From Candidatus Peribacteria bacterium (GTDB lineage: Bacteria; Patescibacteriota; Gracilibacteria; UBA1369; LOWO2-01-FULL-3), in the NCBI GenBank assembly GCA_943359415.1, contig CALRHQ010000002.1, positions 1-37,098 on the forward strand: a DNA stretch of 37,098 bases. Direction: 5' to 3'. Under the pieces are notes generated by a model. The model saw only the letters and a program-made list of their open reading frames with translations, did not search any database and was not told where the DNA came from. Below are positions 7,162-14,378 of this stretch, one piece after another. The number at the start of each line of letters is the position of its first letter. Position 1 is the first letter of the stretch. Both the position numbers and the translations under genes were made by a program.

Positions 7162-8601
7162 ATGACAAACCGTGAGCTTTGGACTAGTGTTTTAAATAGA
7201 ATCAAGCCTACTCTTCAAAAGGCTCATTTTATTACTTGGTTTCAAAATACGGCTGTTGTGAAGAACGAGGCAGGGGTCGTCACGGTTGGAGTGCCTACGA
7301 TGTTCGCAAAGGGCTGGATTTCATCAAAATACAACATCAAGCTTCTTCAAGCTATGCAAGAAATAGATGTTTCGGTTGAATCTGTTGAATATGATGTTTG
7401 CGCGAGATTATCTGAAGTTGAAAATATTGAAGCTCCAGAAATCAAATCTTTTTTCAATGAAGAGGATGATAAGAAGGTTAGAAAAGTTCGTAATATGAAT
7501 GAGGTGGTTGTTAAGAAAGGAAATTTTGGTGGACATATCTCAAGCCAAATGTTGAACAACAGATATGATCTTTCAAATTTCGTTGTTGGACGTGAAAACA
7601 TGCTTCCACATGCGGTTTGTACGGCTGTTTCAGATAATCCGGGAGGAATGTACAATCCACTTTATATTTATGGAAGTGTTGGTCTTGGAAAGACTCATTT
7701 GGTTCAAGCTATTGGAAATCAGATTTTGAAAAATTTTCCAGATATGGTTGTGAAATATATTACTGCTGAAAAATTTGTTACTGAAGTTGTTGAGGCGATC
7801 GGAAAAAGACATATGGCTAAATTCAAGGATCAATACAGAAATGTAGATGTTTTTTTGATTGATGATGTGCAATTTTTTGCAAGAAAAGATTCTTCACAGC
7901 AAGAATTCTTTCACACTTTCAATGAACTTTATGACAGAAACAAACAGATCGTTTTGACTTCAGACAGACCACCAAGTGAACTTGATGATTTGGATGAAAG
8001 ACTAAAAAGTCGTTTTGGAATGGGAATGGTTGTAGAGCTTCTTTTCCCTGATTTCGAGACAAGACTCGCGATTTTGAACGAGAAATGCAAAGATTTTGAA
8101 GTGTTGATTGATCCTGAAGTTTTGAGTTTTATTGCAAATAATGTTCATTGTAGTGTTCGTGAACTTGAAGGTGTTTTGCGCCAAGCTGTTGCGGAAAGCC
8201 AATTAAAAAATAGTGTTCCTACTATCAGATCTGTTGCGGAAATCATCAAAAGATTAAACAAAGCTCAGGAAATTATTGGTTATGATGTAAATGAAAAATC
8301 TGCGAAATCTTATGCAAAAACTTCAGAGGATGTTATGCAAATTGTCGCAAAATATTACAATATGAATTCCGGCGATTTGATGGGACAGGACAGGCATAAA
8401 GAGTTCATGATTCCACGACAAATCTGTATGTATTTGATCAAACATGAACTTGGCGAATCTTATGAAAAAATTGGTGACGGATTCGGCGGTAGAAACCACA
8501 CAACTGTAATGCACGCCTGCAAAAAGACCGAAATCATGCTAAAAAAAGATGTTCATTTGGTTCGTGACATCAATGCGATAAAGAGGGAGATGGGGATGTA
8601 G
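7162..8601 (+). CDS. dnaA: Chromosomal replication initiator DnaA
   Basis: AAA+ ATPase that binds DnaA boxes and opens oriC. I choose the ATG at 7162 (479 residues) because MTNRELWTSVLNRIKP is the conserved domain I start; the 26 codons upstream in frame look unrelated. The Walker A motif GLGKTH is at about residues 174-179, Walker B FLIDDVQFF at about 231-239, and the sensor region is in domain III. The C-terminal helix-turn-helix signature GGRNHTTVMHA is at about 442-452. All four domains are present and the key residues are intact. No dnaN, recF or rpmH lies next to it; the upstream neighbour is rseP. Regulation may involve the GT-rich spacer upstream. Confidence 0.97.
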   Translation: MTNRELWTSVLNRIKPTLQKAHFITWFQNTAVVKNEAGVVTVGVPTMFAKGWISSKYNIKLLQAMQEIDVSVESVEYDVCARLSEVENIEAPEIKSFFNEEDDKKVRKVRNMNEVVVKKGNFGGHISSQMLNNRYDLSNFVVGRENMLPHAVCTAVSDNPGGMYNPLYIYGSVGLGKTHLVQAIGNQILKNFPDMVVKYITAEKFVTEVVEAIGKRHMAKFKDQYRNVDVFLIDDVQFFARKDSSQQEFFHTFNELYDRNKQIVLTSDRPPSELDDLDERLKSRFGMGMVVELLFPDFETRLAILNEKCKDFEVLIDPEVLSFIANNVHCSVRELEGVLRQAVAESQLKNSVPTIRSVAEIIKRLNKAQEIIGYDVNEKSAKSYAKTSEDVMQIVAKYYNMNSGDLMGQDRHKEFMIPRQICMYLIKHELGESYEKIGDGFGGRNHTTVMHACKKTEIMLKKDVHLVRDINAIKREMGM

Positions 8602-8605
8602 GCTA

Positions 8606-9121
8606 TTACTCTTTTGTATAGTGCAATTGAACCAACTCGGAATCGTAAGATTTTATTTTCAACAACTTCAAATTTTGTTCCGGATTTTTGTTTTGGAACA
8701 ATGCGATGCCTTCGCCAAGTAATATCGGAATTATTGTGACGATGTATTCGTCTATTAAATTTGCGTCTAAAAATTGATTCACTAGGTCTGCACCGCCAAC
8801 TAGCCACATATTTTTGTTATCTCCTAATTTTATATTTTCAATAATTGTTTGAACGTCACCACTGACAAAATGAAAGTTATCTGCTTTGTGTTTTGGTTCT
8901 TTTTTTGAAAAGATATAAACCTCTTTGCCTGCATGTGGATCTTCAATTTGTCTATGCGTTGCACCTCCTATGAGTACAGTTCCGACGCTTTCGTATAACT
9001 CTTTGAAGCCATAATCTTCTCCACTGTTGTCGTATTTTGTAAGCCAATCAATGTTGCCATCTTCTTTTGCAATAAAACCATCAAGACTTGTCGCTATGTA
9101 AAGAATTATTTTTTTATCCAT
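8606..9121 (-). CDS. RibD C-terminal / DHFR-like reductase family protein
   Basis: A 171-residue protein of the RibD_C (dihydrofolate reductase-like fold) family, as in the small stand-alone YwjB/YyaP-type proteins. The start (KKIILYIATSLDGFIA) with the SLDGFIA signature, the VLIGGATHRQI segment and the nucleotide-binding MWLVGGADLVNQFL motif are typical. These proteins bind NAD(P)H, and the substrate of this type is usually unknown. There is no deaminase domain, so it is not a complete RibD. It converges on dnaA with a 4-nt gap and is a single gene. Shared housekeeping context is absent, so it may be a mobile accessory gene, which is inference. Confidence 0.88.
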   Translation of the reverse strand: MDKKIILYIATSLDGFIAKEDGNIDWLTKYDNSGEDYGFKELYESVGTVLIGGATHRQIEDPHAGKEVYIFSKKEPKHKADNFHFVSGDVQTIIENIKLGDNKNMWLVGGADLVNQFLDANLIDEYIVTIIPILLGEGIALFQNKNPEQNLKLLKIKSYDSELVQLHYTKE

Positions 9122-9129
9122 ATGTGATA

Positions 9130-9135
9130 ATTATA
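9130..9135 (-). promoter_or_regulatory. -10 element for the RibD-like gene
   Basis: A perfect TATAAT on the minus strand ends 8 bases before the start codon at 9121. The expected transcript start would be only 1-3 bases from the ATG, so the message may be leaderless. The -35 is weak. Confidence 0.4.
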
Positions 9136-9151
9136 TATGTTTTCATTTTTA

Positions 9152-9181
9152 TTGCCATTCTACTGCACTTTGCGCTAATAT
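9152..9181 (+). promoter_or_regulatory. Promoter of the FecR-like gene
   Basis: TTGCCA (9152-9157) and TAATAT (9176-9181) with an 18-base spacer. The leader to the ATG at 9216 is about 28 nt and very A-rich, without Shine-Dalgarno. Confidence 0.45.
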
Positions 9182-9215
9182 GTGTGCGTAAAAAAAATCA
9201 ATAAATTCTTCAAAT

Positions 9216-10577
9216 ATGTATAATTCTCCTTATCGAACTCAAAGAAGAGCACCTTCAAAAAAGGGTTACCTTATGCCGTTCTTGGTAATTTTATGCATTG
9301 GAATTATTGGAGTTTTGATTTTTAATCTATGGAGTTTTATTTTTGGAGGAAGGTCTGTGAATGGAGCTTATTTGCATATATTAGAAGGAAGTGTTCAAAT
9401 GAAAACGTGGAATACTCAAGACTTTTTTGGCGTTTCTTCTGATGCCTTGGTGCTTCAGGGGGATGAATTTAAGACTTCTGCAGACTCAAAAATTATTGCG
9501 GAATTTTTTGATGGAACTGTTATGAGAATTGCCGGGAACAGTGACATAGTTTTGAGTGTGATTGATGATAGTGAGAAAAACCCTGCGATAAGCCTTCTTC
9601 TTGTAAATGGAAAAATTTGGGTAAATAAAGTTTACGGAGCGACTGCTGGTCCTACGGTTGTGGAAGTAAGGGGTGATAGTGTCGTTGTAAAGTCCGACAA
9701 GCAGAGTATTTTTGATTTTGAAAATGAAACAGGTGAGGCTTTGAGGGTTGTTGCCGGAGATAGCGTTGCTATAGATATTTTGAATGAGGTTGGCGATAAA
9801 GTTGTGGATAGTGAAGTTGTTGGAGTTGGACAAGAAGTTGTTTTTACGGATGATGTGATGAAGAGTTATTGGGAATTTAGAAGTCCTAGTGTGCTTTCTA
9901 TGCTTTCTGATGCATTTAAGGCTGGCGAATTCTATCTTTGGAATATTGGAGAAGATAAAAACCCAACGAAATTTATTAAATCTACGAGCGGTGATGGACA
10001 ATTTGTGAGAGTGGAGCCTGAGGTGATAGTGCCGCTTGAACTTACTGTTGATACTGATGGTGATGGAATTTTTGATGCACCTGCGCTTGATGTGGCCAGT
10101 GAGGTGACGAATCCAGATGGAACTAAAGTTGATCCTACTGCTGCGGCGAAAACTGACGCTGAGAAGGCAGCTGCTGCTAAAGCTGCGGCAGATAAGGCAA
10201 AAGAGACTGCTCCAAAAGTTGTTGGGGCTGCGCCGACTGTTGTTTCAGTTGGTGGTGGACAGCCTGACGGCAAGGGTGTTTATCAAGTTACTGCGAATCC
10301 GGCTGTTATTGTTGGAAATCCAAATGGTGCGATTGCTATTGTAGTAAATGGCTTAACTTTGAAGAAATTTAGAGCGAGCGATAAAACTTGGTCGTATTTC
10401 GCAAATAGTGATTACGGCTTCATGAAAGAAGGGGAGAACATCTATGAAATTTATGGTATAGATAAAGATGGTAATAAAACGCCGATTACTACTATAAAAG
10501 TGTTCTACAAAAAGCCTGCTGTGGTCGTTGCTCCTGTAGAGTCAAAACCAGAGGAGGCTACGAAGCCAACGCCGTAA
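9216..10577 (+). CDS. FecR-like membrane-anchored protein with C-terminal Ig-like domain
   Basis: A 453-residue protein with a short basic cytoplasmic start, one transmembrane segment at about residues 20-45 (MPFLVILCIGIIGVLIFNLW), and then a FecR-type beta-rich domain up to about residue 220. That domain has the familiar order of EGSVQM, GDEFKTSADSKIIAEFFDGT, LLVNGKIWV and VEVRGDSVVVKS. A TDGDGIFDAP calcium-loop-like motif and an Ala/Lys-rich linker (EKAAAAKAAADKAKE) lead to a final Ig-like domain ending in a KVFYKKP strand and a Pro/Glu tail. In other bacteria FecR domains are often envelope sensors or surface-linked modules. No sigma factor or TonB receptor is nearby, so iron signalling is unlikely. 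Its stop codon abuts that of convergent mltG with no spacer. Confidence 0.85.
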   Translation: MYNSPYRTQRRAPSKKGYLMPFLVILCIGIIGVLIFNLWSFIFGGRSVNGAYLHILEGSVQMKTWNTQDFFGVSSDALVLQGDEFKTSADSKIIAEFFDGTVMRIAGNSDIVLSVIDDSEKNPAISLLLVNGKIWVNKVYGATAGPTVVEVRGDSVVVKSDKQSIFDFENETGEALRVVAGDSVAIDILNEVGDKVVDSEVVGVGQEVVFTDDVMKSYWEFRSPSVLSMLSDAFKAGEFYLWNIGEDKNPTKFIKSTSGDGQFVRVEPEVIVPLELTVDTDGDGIFDAPALDVASEVTNPDGTKVDPTAAAKTDAEKAAAAKAAADKAKETAPKVVGAAPTVVSVGGGQPDGKGVYQVTANPAVIVGNPNGAIAIVVNGLTLKKFRASDKTWSYFANSDYGFMKEGENIYEIYGIDKDGNKTPITTIKVFYKKPAVVVAPVESKPEEATKPTP

Positions 10578-11603
10578 TTAAAGGTATTTCGCTTTATTTG
10601 AGTTGTGTTCTTCGTTTGTTTTTGAGTAGATTGTTGTGCCGTCTTTTGCTGATAGATAAAACCAATATTCTGTATTTGTAGCATTTAGTGCAGCAGAAAT
10701 TGCATCTATGTCCGGATTACAGATCGGTGTGGGAGGAAGGCCTTTAACTTTTCGTGTGTTATAAGGAGAATCTTTTTGTAAATCTTCTTGTGTGATTTTA
10801 TTGTTGTTTTTTTCGTATAACAAAGTCGCGTCTGCGCCTAGCATCCAGCCACTTTCAAGTCTTTTCCATAAAATTCCAGCTACTATTTTTCTGTCATTCT
10901 TGCCGAAAACTTCGCGTTCTACTATTGAGGCCATTGTTATTATTTCTGAAATTGAATATTTTTTTAGCATTGTGCCGTTTGCGCTTACAGCTGTTTGCCA
11001 TTTTTTCTCAAAATTATCCAATGCCTTATATATAAGGTCGTTTGATTTAAAGTCTGATGGATCTAGATAATAAGTGTCAGGATAAAGGTATCCTTCGAGT
11101 GGAACATTGGATTTGCTAAGAGTGTTTTTGTCTAAGAATGAATAATATTGCCATCCGTTGAAGCTTTTTATCGCTGAAATAAATTCACCTGATTTGATTA
11201 GCTCCATCTCTACGAGTTTTTCGTCGATGTCTTTTACAGTAAGGCCTTCTTGGATTGTTATTACAAATTCAGATTTTGATGCATCTATCAATGTATTTGC
11301 GATTTCTTTTACTGTCATTGATTTATTTAGTACAAATCTTCCGGCAATTAATTTTTCTGATGTGTCCTGAAGTTTTCCATATATGTAGAAGGCAGTTGAG
11401 CTTTTTATGAGGTCTTTTCCTTCGAGATTGTTTGCCACTTCACGGAGTGTTGAATTTTTCTTTATAGTGAATGAGATTTCTTTGGTGTCAGTTTTATCGA
11501 CAGGTGTGTTTATGTTGCTGAAATAAGCTTTTGTGAAAAGGAAAATATTGATTAGCACTATAGCTAAAATAACGAATAAGGCTTTGTTTGTTTGGTTTTT
11601 CAT
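10578..11603 (-). CDS. mltG: Endolytic murein transglycosylase MltG
   Basis: YceG-family membrane enzyme that cuts nascent peptidoglycan glycan strands and so releases or terminates them. The 341 residues comprise an N-terminal membrane anchor (about 8-27), a LysM-like region with STLREVANNLEGKDLI, and the catalytic domain. The motif ASIVERE holds the expected catalytic Glu at about residue 229. Further signatures are GADATLLYE, PYNTRKVKGLPPTPICNP and the C-terminal YWFYLSAKDGT...HN. It follows ebfC by 13 nt on the same strand and is probably co-transcribed with it. It converges without a gap on the FecR-like gene. Key residues are intact. Confidence 0.96.
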   Translation of the reverse strand: MKNQTNKALFVILAIVLINIFLFTKAYFSNINTPVDKTDTKEISFTIKKNSTLREVANNLEGKDLIKSSTAFYIYGKLQDTSEKLIAGRFVLNKSMTVKEIANTLIDASKSEFVITIQEGLTVKDIDEKLVEMELIKSGEFISAIKSFNGWQYYSFLDKNTLSKSNVPLEGYLYPDTYYLDPSDFKSNDLIYKALDNFEKKWQTAVSANGTMLKKYSISEIITMASIVEREVFGKNDRKIVAGILWKRLESGWMLGADATLLYEKNNNKITQEDLQKDSPYNTRKVKGLPPTPICNPDIDAISAALNATNTEYWFYLSAKDGTTIYSKTNEEHNSNKAKYL

Positions 11604-11616
11604 TTATTGTGAAGTT

Positions 11617-11910
11617 TTAAGTCAATCCTGGGATATTGAAGTCAGGTCCCATAACATTTTTCATCAGGTCTGCTCCGATTTGTTGTGATCTTTTTACAGC
11701 TTTGTTGAAGCATTTTTCGAGTTTTTTCTCCAATGCTTCTTTACTTTCATTTGTAAGCTCCGGAAGAGTGACTTTTACGACGTTTTGTTCTCCATCTATT
11801 ACTACGGTTACGCCATCGTCTTCGGCTTCAATATGCGTATTCTTTAGCTGACTTTTTATCTCTCTAGCCTTCTTTTGCAGCTGATATAGTTGCTTTGCTT
11901 TGTCGAACAT
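11617..11910 (-). CDS. YbaB/EbfC family nucleoid-associated protein
   Basis: A small DNA-binding protein (97 residues) of the YbaB/EbfC family, which forms tweezer-like dimers and is often found beside dnaX and recR. Recognisable features are the helical start (FDKAKQLYQLQKKAREIKSQL), the strand segment VVIDGEQNVVKVTLP and the C-terminal amphipathic helix. Here it heads a leftward pair with mltG instead. A good promoter lies just upstream, and the spacer is shared with divergent rplY. There is no Shine-Dalgarno before the ATG. I leave the symbol empty because ebfC and ybaB are both used. Confidence 0.92.
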   Translation of the reverse strand: MFDKAKQLYQLQKKAREIKSQLKNTHIEAEDDGVTVVIDGEQNVVKVTLPELTNESKEALEKKLEKCFNKAVKRSQQIGADLMKNVMGPDFNIPGLT

Positions 11911-11938
11911 AAATGGTTGTTTTAAGCGATTTTGGCTA

Positions 11939-11947
11939 ACTATACCA
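11939..11947 (-). promoter_or_regulatory. Extended -10 for ebfC-mltG
   Basis: On the minus strand TGGTATAGT gives an extended -10, with TATAGT at 11944-11939. A weak TTTGAG lies about 17 bases upstream. The leader is about 20 nt. Confidence 0.45.
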
Positions 11948-11974
11948 TAGATTAGAATTTCCTCAAAAAATCTA

Positions 11975-12003
11975 TTGCATGGGTAAGTAAATTCGGCTAG
12001 ACT
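11975..12003 (+). promoter_or_regulatory. Promoter of rplY
   Basis: TTGCAT (11975-11980) and TAGACT (11998-12003) with a 17-base spacer. The predicted start lies about 15 nt before the ATG at 12025. Confidence 0.45.
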
Positions 12004-12024
12004 GAGCCAGCAATTTATTTTTGA

Positions 12025-12684
12025 ATGGTTAAATTTATGGATGCAACAATATTAGAAGTACAAAGCAGAAATGCTGAAGAAAAAGCCAAAGATTTGTTGG
12101 CTGAAGATTTTATTCCGGCAGAATTTTATGGGAAAGGTGTTGATAATATGTCTTTTAAGATGGATTACCAAACTTTCAGAAGAATTTTCAATAAAGCCGG
12201 AAATAATACTGTTATCGACATTGTTGTCGATGGTAAAAAAGGTCCAAATGTTCTTGTCGGTGAGGTTCAGTATCATCCGATTAGCGGAAATATGATTCAC
12301 GTTGATTTTAGAAATGTGAAAATGGATCAGGAAATTACTACAAATATACCTCTTACTTTCGTTGGAACTGCACCTGCGGTTAAAAATCTTTCTGGAATCT
12401 TTATGTCTAAGATCGATGAAGTTGAAGTTAAGTGTCTACCAAAGGCTCTTGTTCACAATATTGAAGTAAGCATTGATTCACTTGAAGATTTCCACTGTTT
12501 CGTTAGGATTAAGGATTTGGTTGTTCCTGCTGGAATTACTATTCTAAATGAACCTGAAGATCTAGTCGCAGTAGTTGTTGAGCCAAGAGCTGAAGAAGAA
12601 GTTACTCCTGTAGCGGCTGTTGTTGCTGAAGGTGAAACTGCTGAGGGTGAGGCTAAAGAAGGTGAAAACAAAGAAGGAAAATAA
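12025..12684 (+). CDS. rplY: 50S ribosomal protein L25 / Ctc family
   Basis: A 5S-rRNA-binding protein of the large subunit, the long two-domain TL5/CTC form (219 residues) rather than the short E. coli L25. The N-terminal domain shows AEFYGKGV and HVDFRNV. The C-terminal domain shows ITTNIPLTFVGTAPAVK, GGIF-like SGIF, VEVKCLPKALVHNIEVSIDSLE and the PEDLVAVVVEPR strand. It ends in a ~35-residue acidic Ala/Glu/Gly tail. Two starts are possible: 12025 or 12037 (MDATILEV). The second fits the family slightly better, but the promoter permits both. It may be co-transcribed with the following lipoprotein gene. Confidence 0.94.
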   Translation: MVKFMDATILEVQSRNAEEKAKDLLAEDFIPAEFYGKGVDNMSFKMDYQTFRRIFNKAGNNTVIDIVVDGKKGPNVLVGEVQYHPISGNMIHVDFRNVKMDQEITTNIPLTFVGTAPAVKNLSGIFMSKIDEVEVKCLPKALVHNIEVSIDSLEDFHCFVRIKDLVVPAGITILNEPEDLVAVVVEPRAEEEVTPVAAVVAEGETAEGEAKEGENKEGK

Positions 12685-12707
12685 TTTTGAATTTGGTTCT
12701 AATGATT

Positions 12708-12737
12708 TTATTGCATTTTGATTTCAAAGTGCAATAA
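12708..12737. other. Hairpin and possible promoter after rplY
   Basis: TTATTGCA (12708-12715) pairs with TGCAATAA (12730-12737), with an extra inner TTT/AAA pairing. No T-run follows on the + strand, so it is not a clear terminator. The same bases give a fair promoter, TTGCAT (12711-12716) and TAATGT (12735-12740) spaced by 18, for the lipoprotein gene at 12761. Confidence 0.35.
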
Positions 12738-12760
12738 TGTTAGTTGAATTATTTATACCT

Positions 12761-13276
12761 ATGAAAAAAGTTATTTATTCATTTATATTGGTTGGAATTT
12801 TTAGCCTGATTTATACGGGTTGTTCTCTGTTTAATTTGAAGGCTTCAGATGTTGTTTCTGCTGAGTTTTATGTAGATGATGGAAATATTCCTGATGATTA
12901 TTTTTCAGTTTCTACTTTTAAATTAACACCAAGTTTGACAGATAGAACTATTTCTCTTGATTATGCTCGTTTGTATCCGAAGGCATCTGAAAGCGTTAAA
13001 CTCGAAAACCCTGAAGTGAAAAACAATGGTATTGTTGGTGGGGAGTTTTTTGATCGTTTTGATGAAATGACGGATTTGGTTCTTGATGGAAAGTTGAAAA
13101 ATTCTGTTGAATACGATCCGGCGACTGGAGTTGGAAAGTTTGAATTGACTCTTAATTTTAAAAATGGAAAAAGTCAAAAATATGACTATAGTATGATACA
13201 AAATGATGTGGAATTCGATTCTATCAAGTCTTTATTTACTGATCTTACGAATCTTTTTAGTCAGGATGTTTATTAA
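12761..13276 (+). CDS. Putative lipoprotein, unknown function
   Basis: I choose the ATG at 12761 because it gives a classic lipoprotein signal: KK, a hydrophobic core (VIYSFILVGIFSLI) and a lipobox YTGC with Cys at residue 19. An upstream in-frame ATG at 12737 would only add eight residues before the basic region. The mature part (about 150 residues) is mixed alpha/beta and polar, with no family I recognise. It should be anchored on the outer face of the cytoplasmic membrane. The Yip1-like membrane gene follows after 17 nt, suggesting co-transcription and perhaps a shared envelope role. Confidence 0.85.
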   Translation: MKKVIYSFILVGIFSLIYTGCSLFNLKASDVVSAEFYVDDGNIPDDYFSVSTFKLTPSLTDRTISLDYARLYPKASESVKLENPEVKNNGIVGGEFFDRFDEMTDLVLDGKLKNSVEYDPATGVGKFELTLNFKNGKSQKYDYSMIQNDVEFDSIKSLFTDLTNLFSQDVY

Positions 13277-13293
13277 AATTTAATCAAAACAAA

Positions 13294-13884
13294 ATGGATC
13301 TTAAAAGTTATGTTATTTCCGAAGCAAAAGATGCTTTGGCGATTTTGAAGTTTGATAAAGTAAAAATGGCTCATGTTGCAGGTAAAGCTGAGGCTACTAG
13401 AAATGGTATTATTATTCTTCTTGTGCCTGCACTTTTCAATATTCTTTTTGGTGCAATGAGTTTTCCTTCCGGATTCTCCGCTATTTTTTCAAGGTTTCTT
13501 GTTTGGCCACTTTTGATTCCTGTTTTTGCTTTTGTTGGAATGGTTTTTGGAGTGAGTTATGTGGCTAGAAAATATTTTCATGGAGTAGGGCACGATATCG
13601 GATTTTTTAGAGTTTTGTCTTATGCATCTATTGTTTCTTGGGTTTCTATCCCTGTTGCTATTCTTTCAATGATAGGGATTTTTGATATATTTAATTTGCT
13701 TAGTTTGATAAATTTGGCGGTTGTGATCGTGGTTTTTGCTGTTGCTTATCATATGCTTTTGGATTATCACAAAGTTCATAAAGATGATGCCTTAAAAATA
13801 ATGGTTATTGGAATTATCGGATATTTTGTTCTTCAGTGGATTTTTGGGAAGATTTTGGTAGGGGATGTGTATAGATACTTCTAA
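13294..13884 (+). CDS. Yip1-family-like integral membrane protein
   Basis: A 196-residue multi-spanning membrane protein. After about 40 cytoplasmic residues there are five or so hydrophobic segments: IIILLVPALFNILFGAM, FLVWPLLIPVFAFVGMVFGV, VLSYASIVSWVSIPVAI, LINLAVVIVVFAVAYHMLL and IMVIGIIGYFVLQWIFG. The layout and the ARKYFHGVG and HKVHKDDALKI segments resemble bacterial Yip1-domain proteins of unknown function. It is the last gene before the large palindromic element, whose left arm begins two bases after the stop. The Yip1 assignment is tentative; the membrane topology is clear. Confidence 0.82.
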   Translation: MDLKSYVISEAKDALAILKFDKVKMAHVAGKAEATRNGIIILLVPALFNILFGAMSFPSGFSAIFSRFLVWPLLIPVFAFVGMVFGVSYVARKYFHGVGHDIGFFRVLSYASIVSWVSIPVAILSMIGIFDIFNLLSLINLAVVIVVFAVAYHMLLDYHKVHKDDALKIMVIGIIGYFVLQWIFGKILVGDVYRYF

Positions 13885-13886
13885 AG

Positions 13887-14047
13887 AGAGAAAAGGCAAG
13901 AAATGAGGTTATATCTCTTCACAATTTGTTTGTGCAATTTGTCATATCTAACATGTACGATATGACAAAAATTTAGGCATCATGATGCCTAAATTGGCAC
14001 AAAAATAAATTGCTCATAGACATAACCTCATTTCTTGCCTTTTCTCT
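13887..14047. repeat. Cruciform-like palindromic element, copy A
   Basis: Perfect 26-bp outer arms lie at 13887-13912 and 14022-14047. Inside are two hairpins. The first has TTTGTCATAT (13938-13947) and ATATGACAAA (13960-13969) closing a 12-nt loop CTAACATGTACG. The second is a perfect 26-bp palindrome (13970-13995) centred on GCATCATGATGC. Further imperfect pairing (TTTGTGC with GCACAA) joins arms and core. The element follows the stop of the Yip1-like gene by two bases. The loop and the GCATC-TGATGC module recur in the element at 22629-22779, although the arms there are unrelated. No transposase or ORF is inside. Confidence 0.85.
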
Positions 14048-14104
14048 AATTCTGCTTTTATGATAATATTGTTGTGGATGTCGAGATCGATAATGGTTAT
14101 CCTG

Positions 14105-14136
14105 AAAAAGAACCCCGCAATTGCGGGGTTCTTTTT
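14105..14136 (-). terminator. Perfect bidirectional terminator palindrome
   Basis: A 32-bp perfect palindrome: A5, GAACCCCGCA, its complement TGCGGGGTTC, T5. It lies nine bases after the 3' CCA of the tRNA-like RNA on the minus strand and gives a GC-rich stem with a U-run in either direction. Confidence 0.9.
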
Positions 14137-14231
14137 GGTTAATGCTGGTGGAGCCACAGGGAATCGAACCCTGGTTATGCGAATGTCGAAATCGATAACT
14201 GGACCACCCTGACCCCCCAATGCATTAACCA
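14136..14231 (-). other. 10-bp inverted repeat enclosing the tRNA-like RNA
   Basis: TGGTTAATGC (14136-14145) and GCATTAACCA (14222-14231) are perfect complements flanking the tRNA-like sequence. In the minus-strand transcript the 5' leader would pair with the 3' trailer, extending the acceptor stem after a short unpaired stretch. This may guide end processing. Confidence 0.6.
14146..14216 (-). tRNA. tRNA-like RNA, alanine-type acceptor, anticodon unresolved
   Basis: On the minus strand GGGGTCA (5') pairs over 7 bp with TGGCTCC, followed by A73 and an encoded CCA. A standard T-arm CAGGG-TTCGATT-CCCTG is present. The acceptor has a G3-U70 pair and A73, the known alanyl-tRNA synthetase identity set, also found in tmRNA. 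However, only 36 nt lie between acceptor and T-stem (about 41-43 is normal) and I cannot fold a D-arm. Instead GTTATCGA pairs with TCG(C)ATAAC, a stem directly next to the T-stem. The best anticodon-like triplet (CGA after TT) lacks a proper 5-bp stem. It could be a degenerate tRNA, or a minimal tRNA-like domain recalling the tmRNA acceptor half without the message. A terminator follows. Confidence 0.5.
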
Positions 14232-14346
14232 GATTGACTGTGTAGCAAGGCGATATTAAATTTTTCTAAAATCTTTGTGATTCTTATTGTTTCGTTCGAG
14301 GATTTGTTGTGAAATGGTTTTCGGGCTTTAAAAAGAGTTGATTTTG

Positions 14347-14355
14347 TGGTATAAT
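14347..14355 (+). promoter_or_regulatory. Extended -10 promoter of the NPF-motif gene
   Basis: TGGTATAAT is an extended -10 (TATAAT at 14350-14355). TTTAAA lies about 17 bases upstream. The leader to the ATG at 14379 is about 17 nt. Confidence 0.55.
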
Positions 14356-14378
14356 ATTTAGATATAAATTAGCTATAA

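Noticed and set aside
13887..14047. MITE or insertion-sequence remnant
   Set aside because: The terminal arms of the two copies are unrelated and I see no target-site duplication or transposase fragment. The conserved part is the centre.
14146..14216. Complete or permuted tmRNA gene
   Set aside because: The acceptor halves lie 71 nt apart in normal order, with no room for a tag reading frame. Extending upstream runs into a coding gene.
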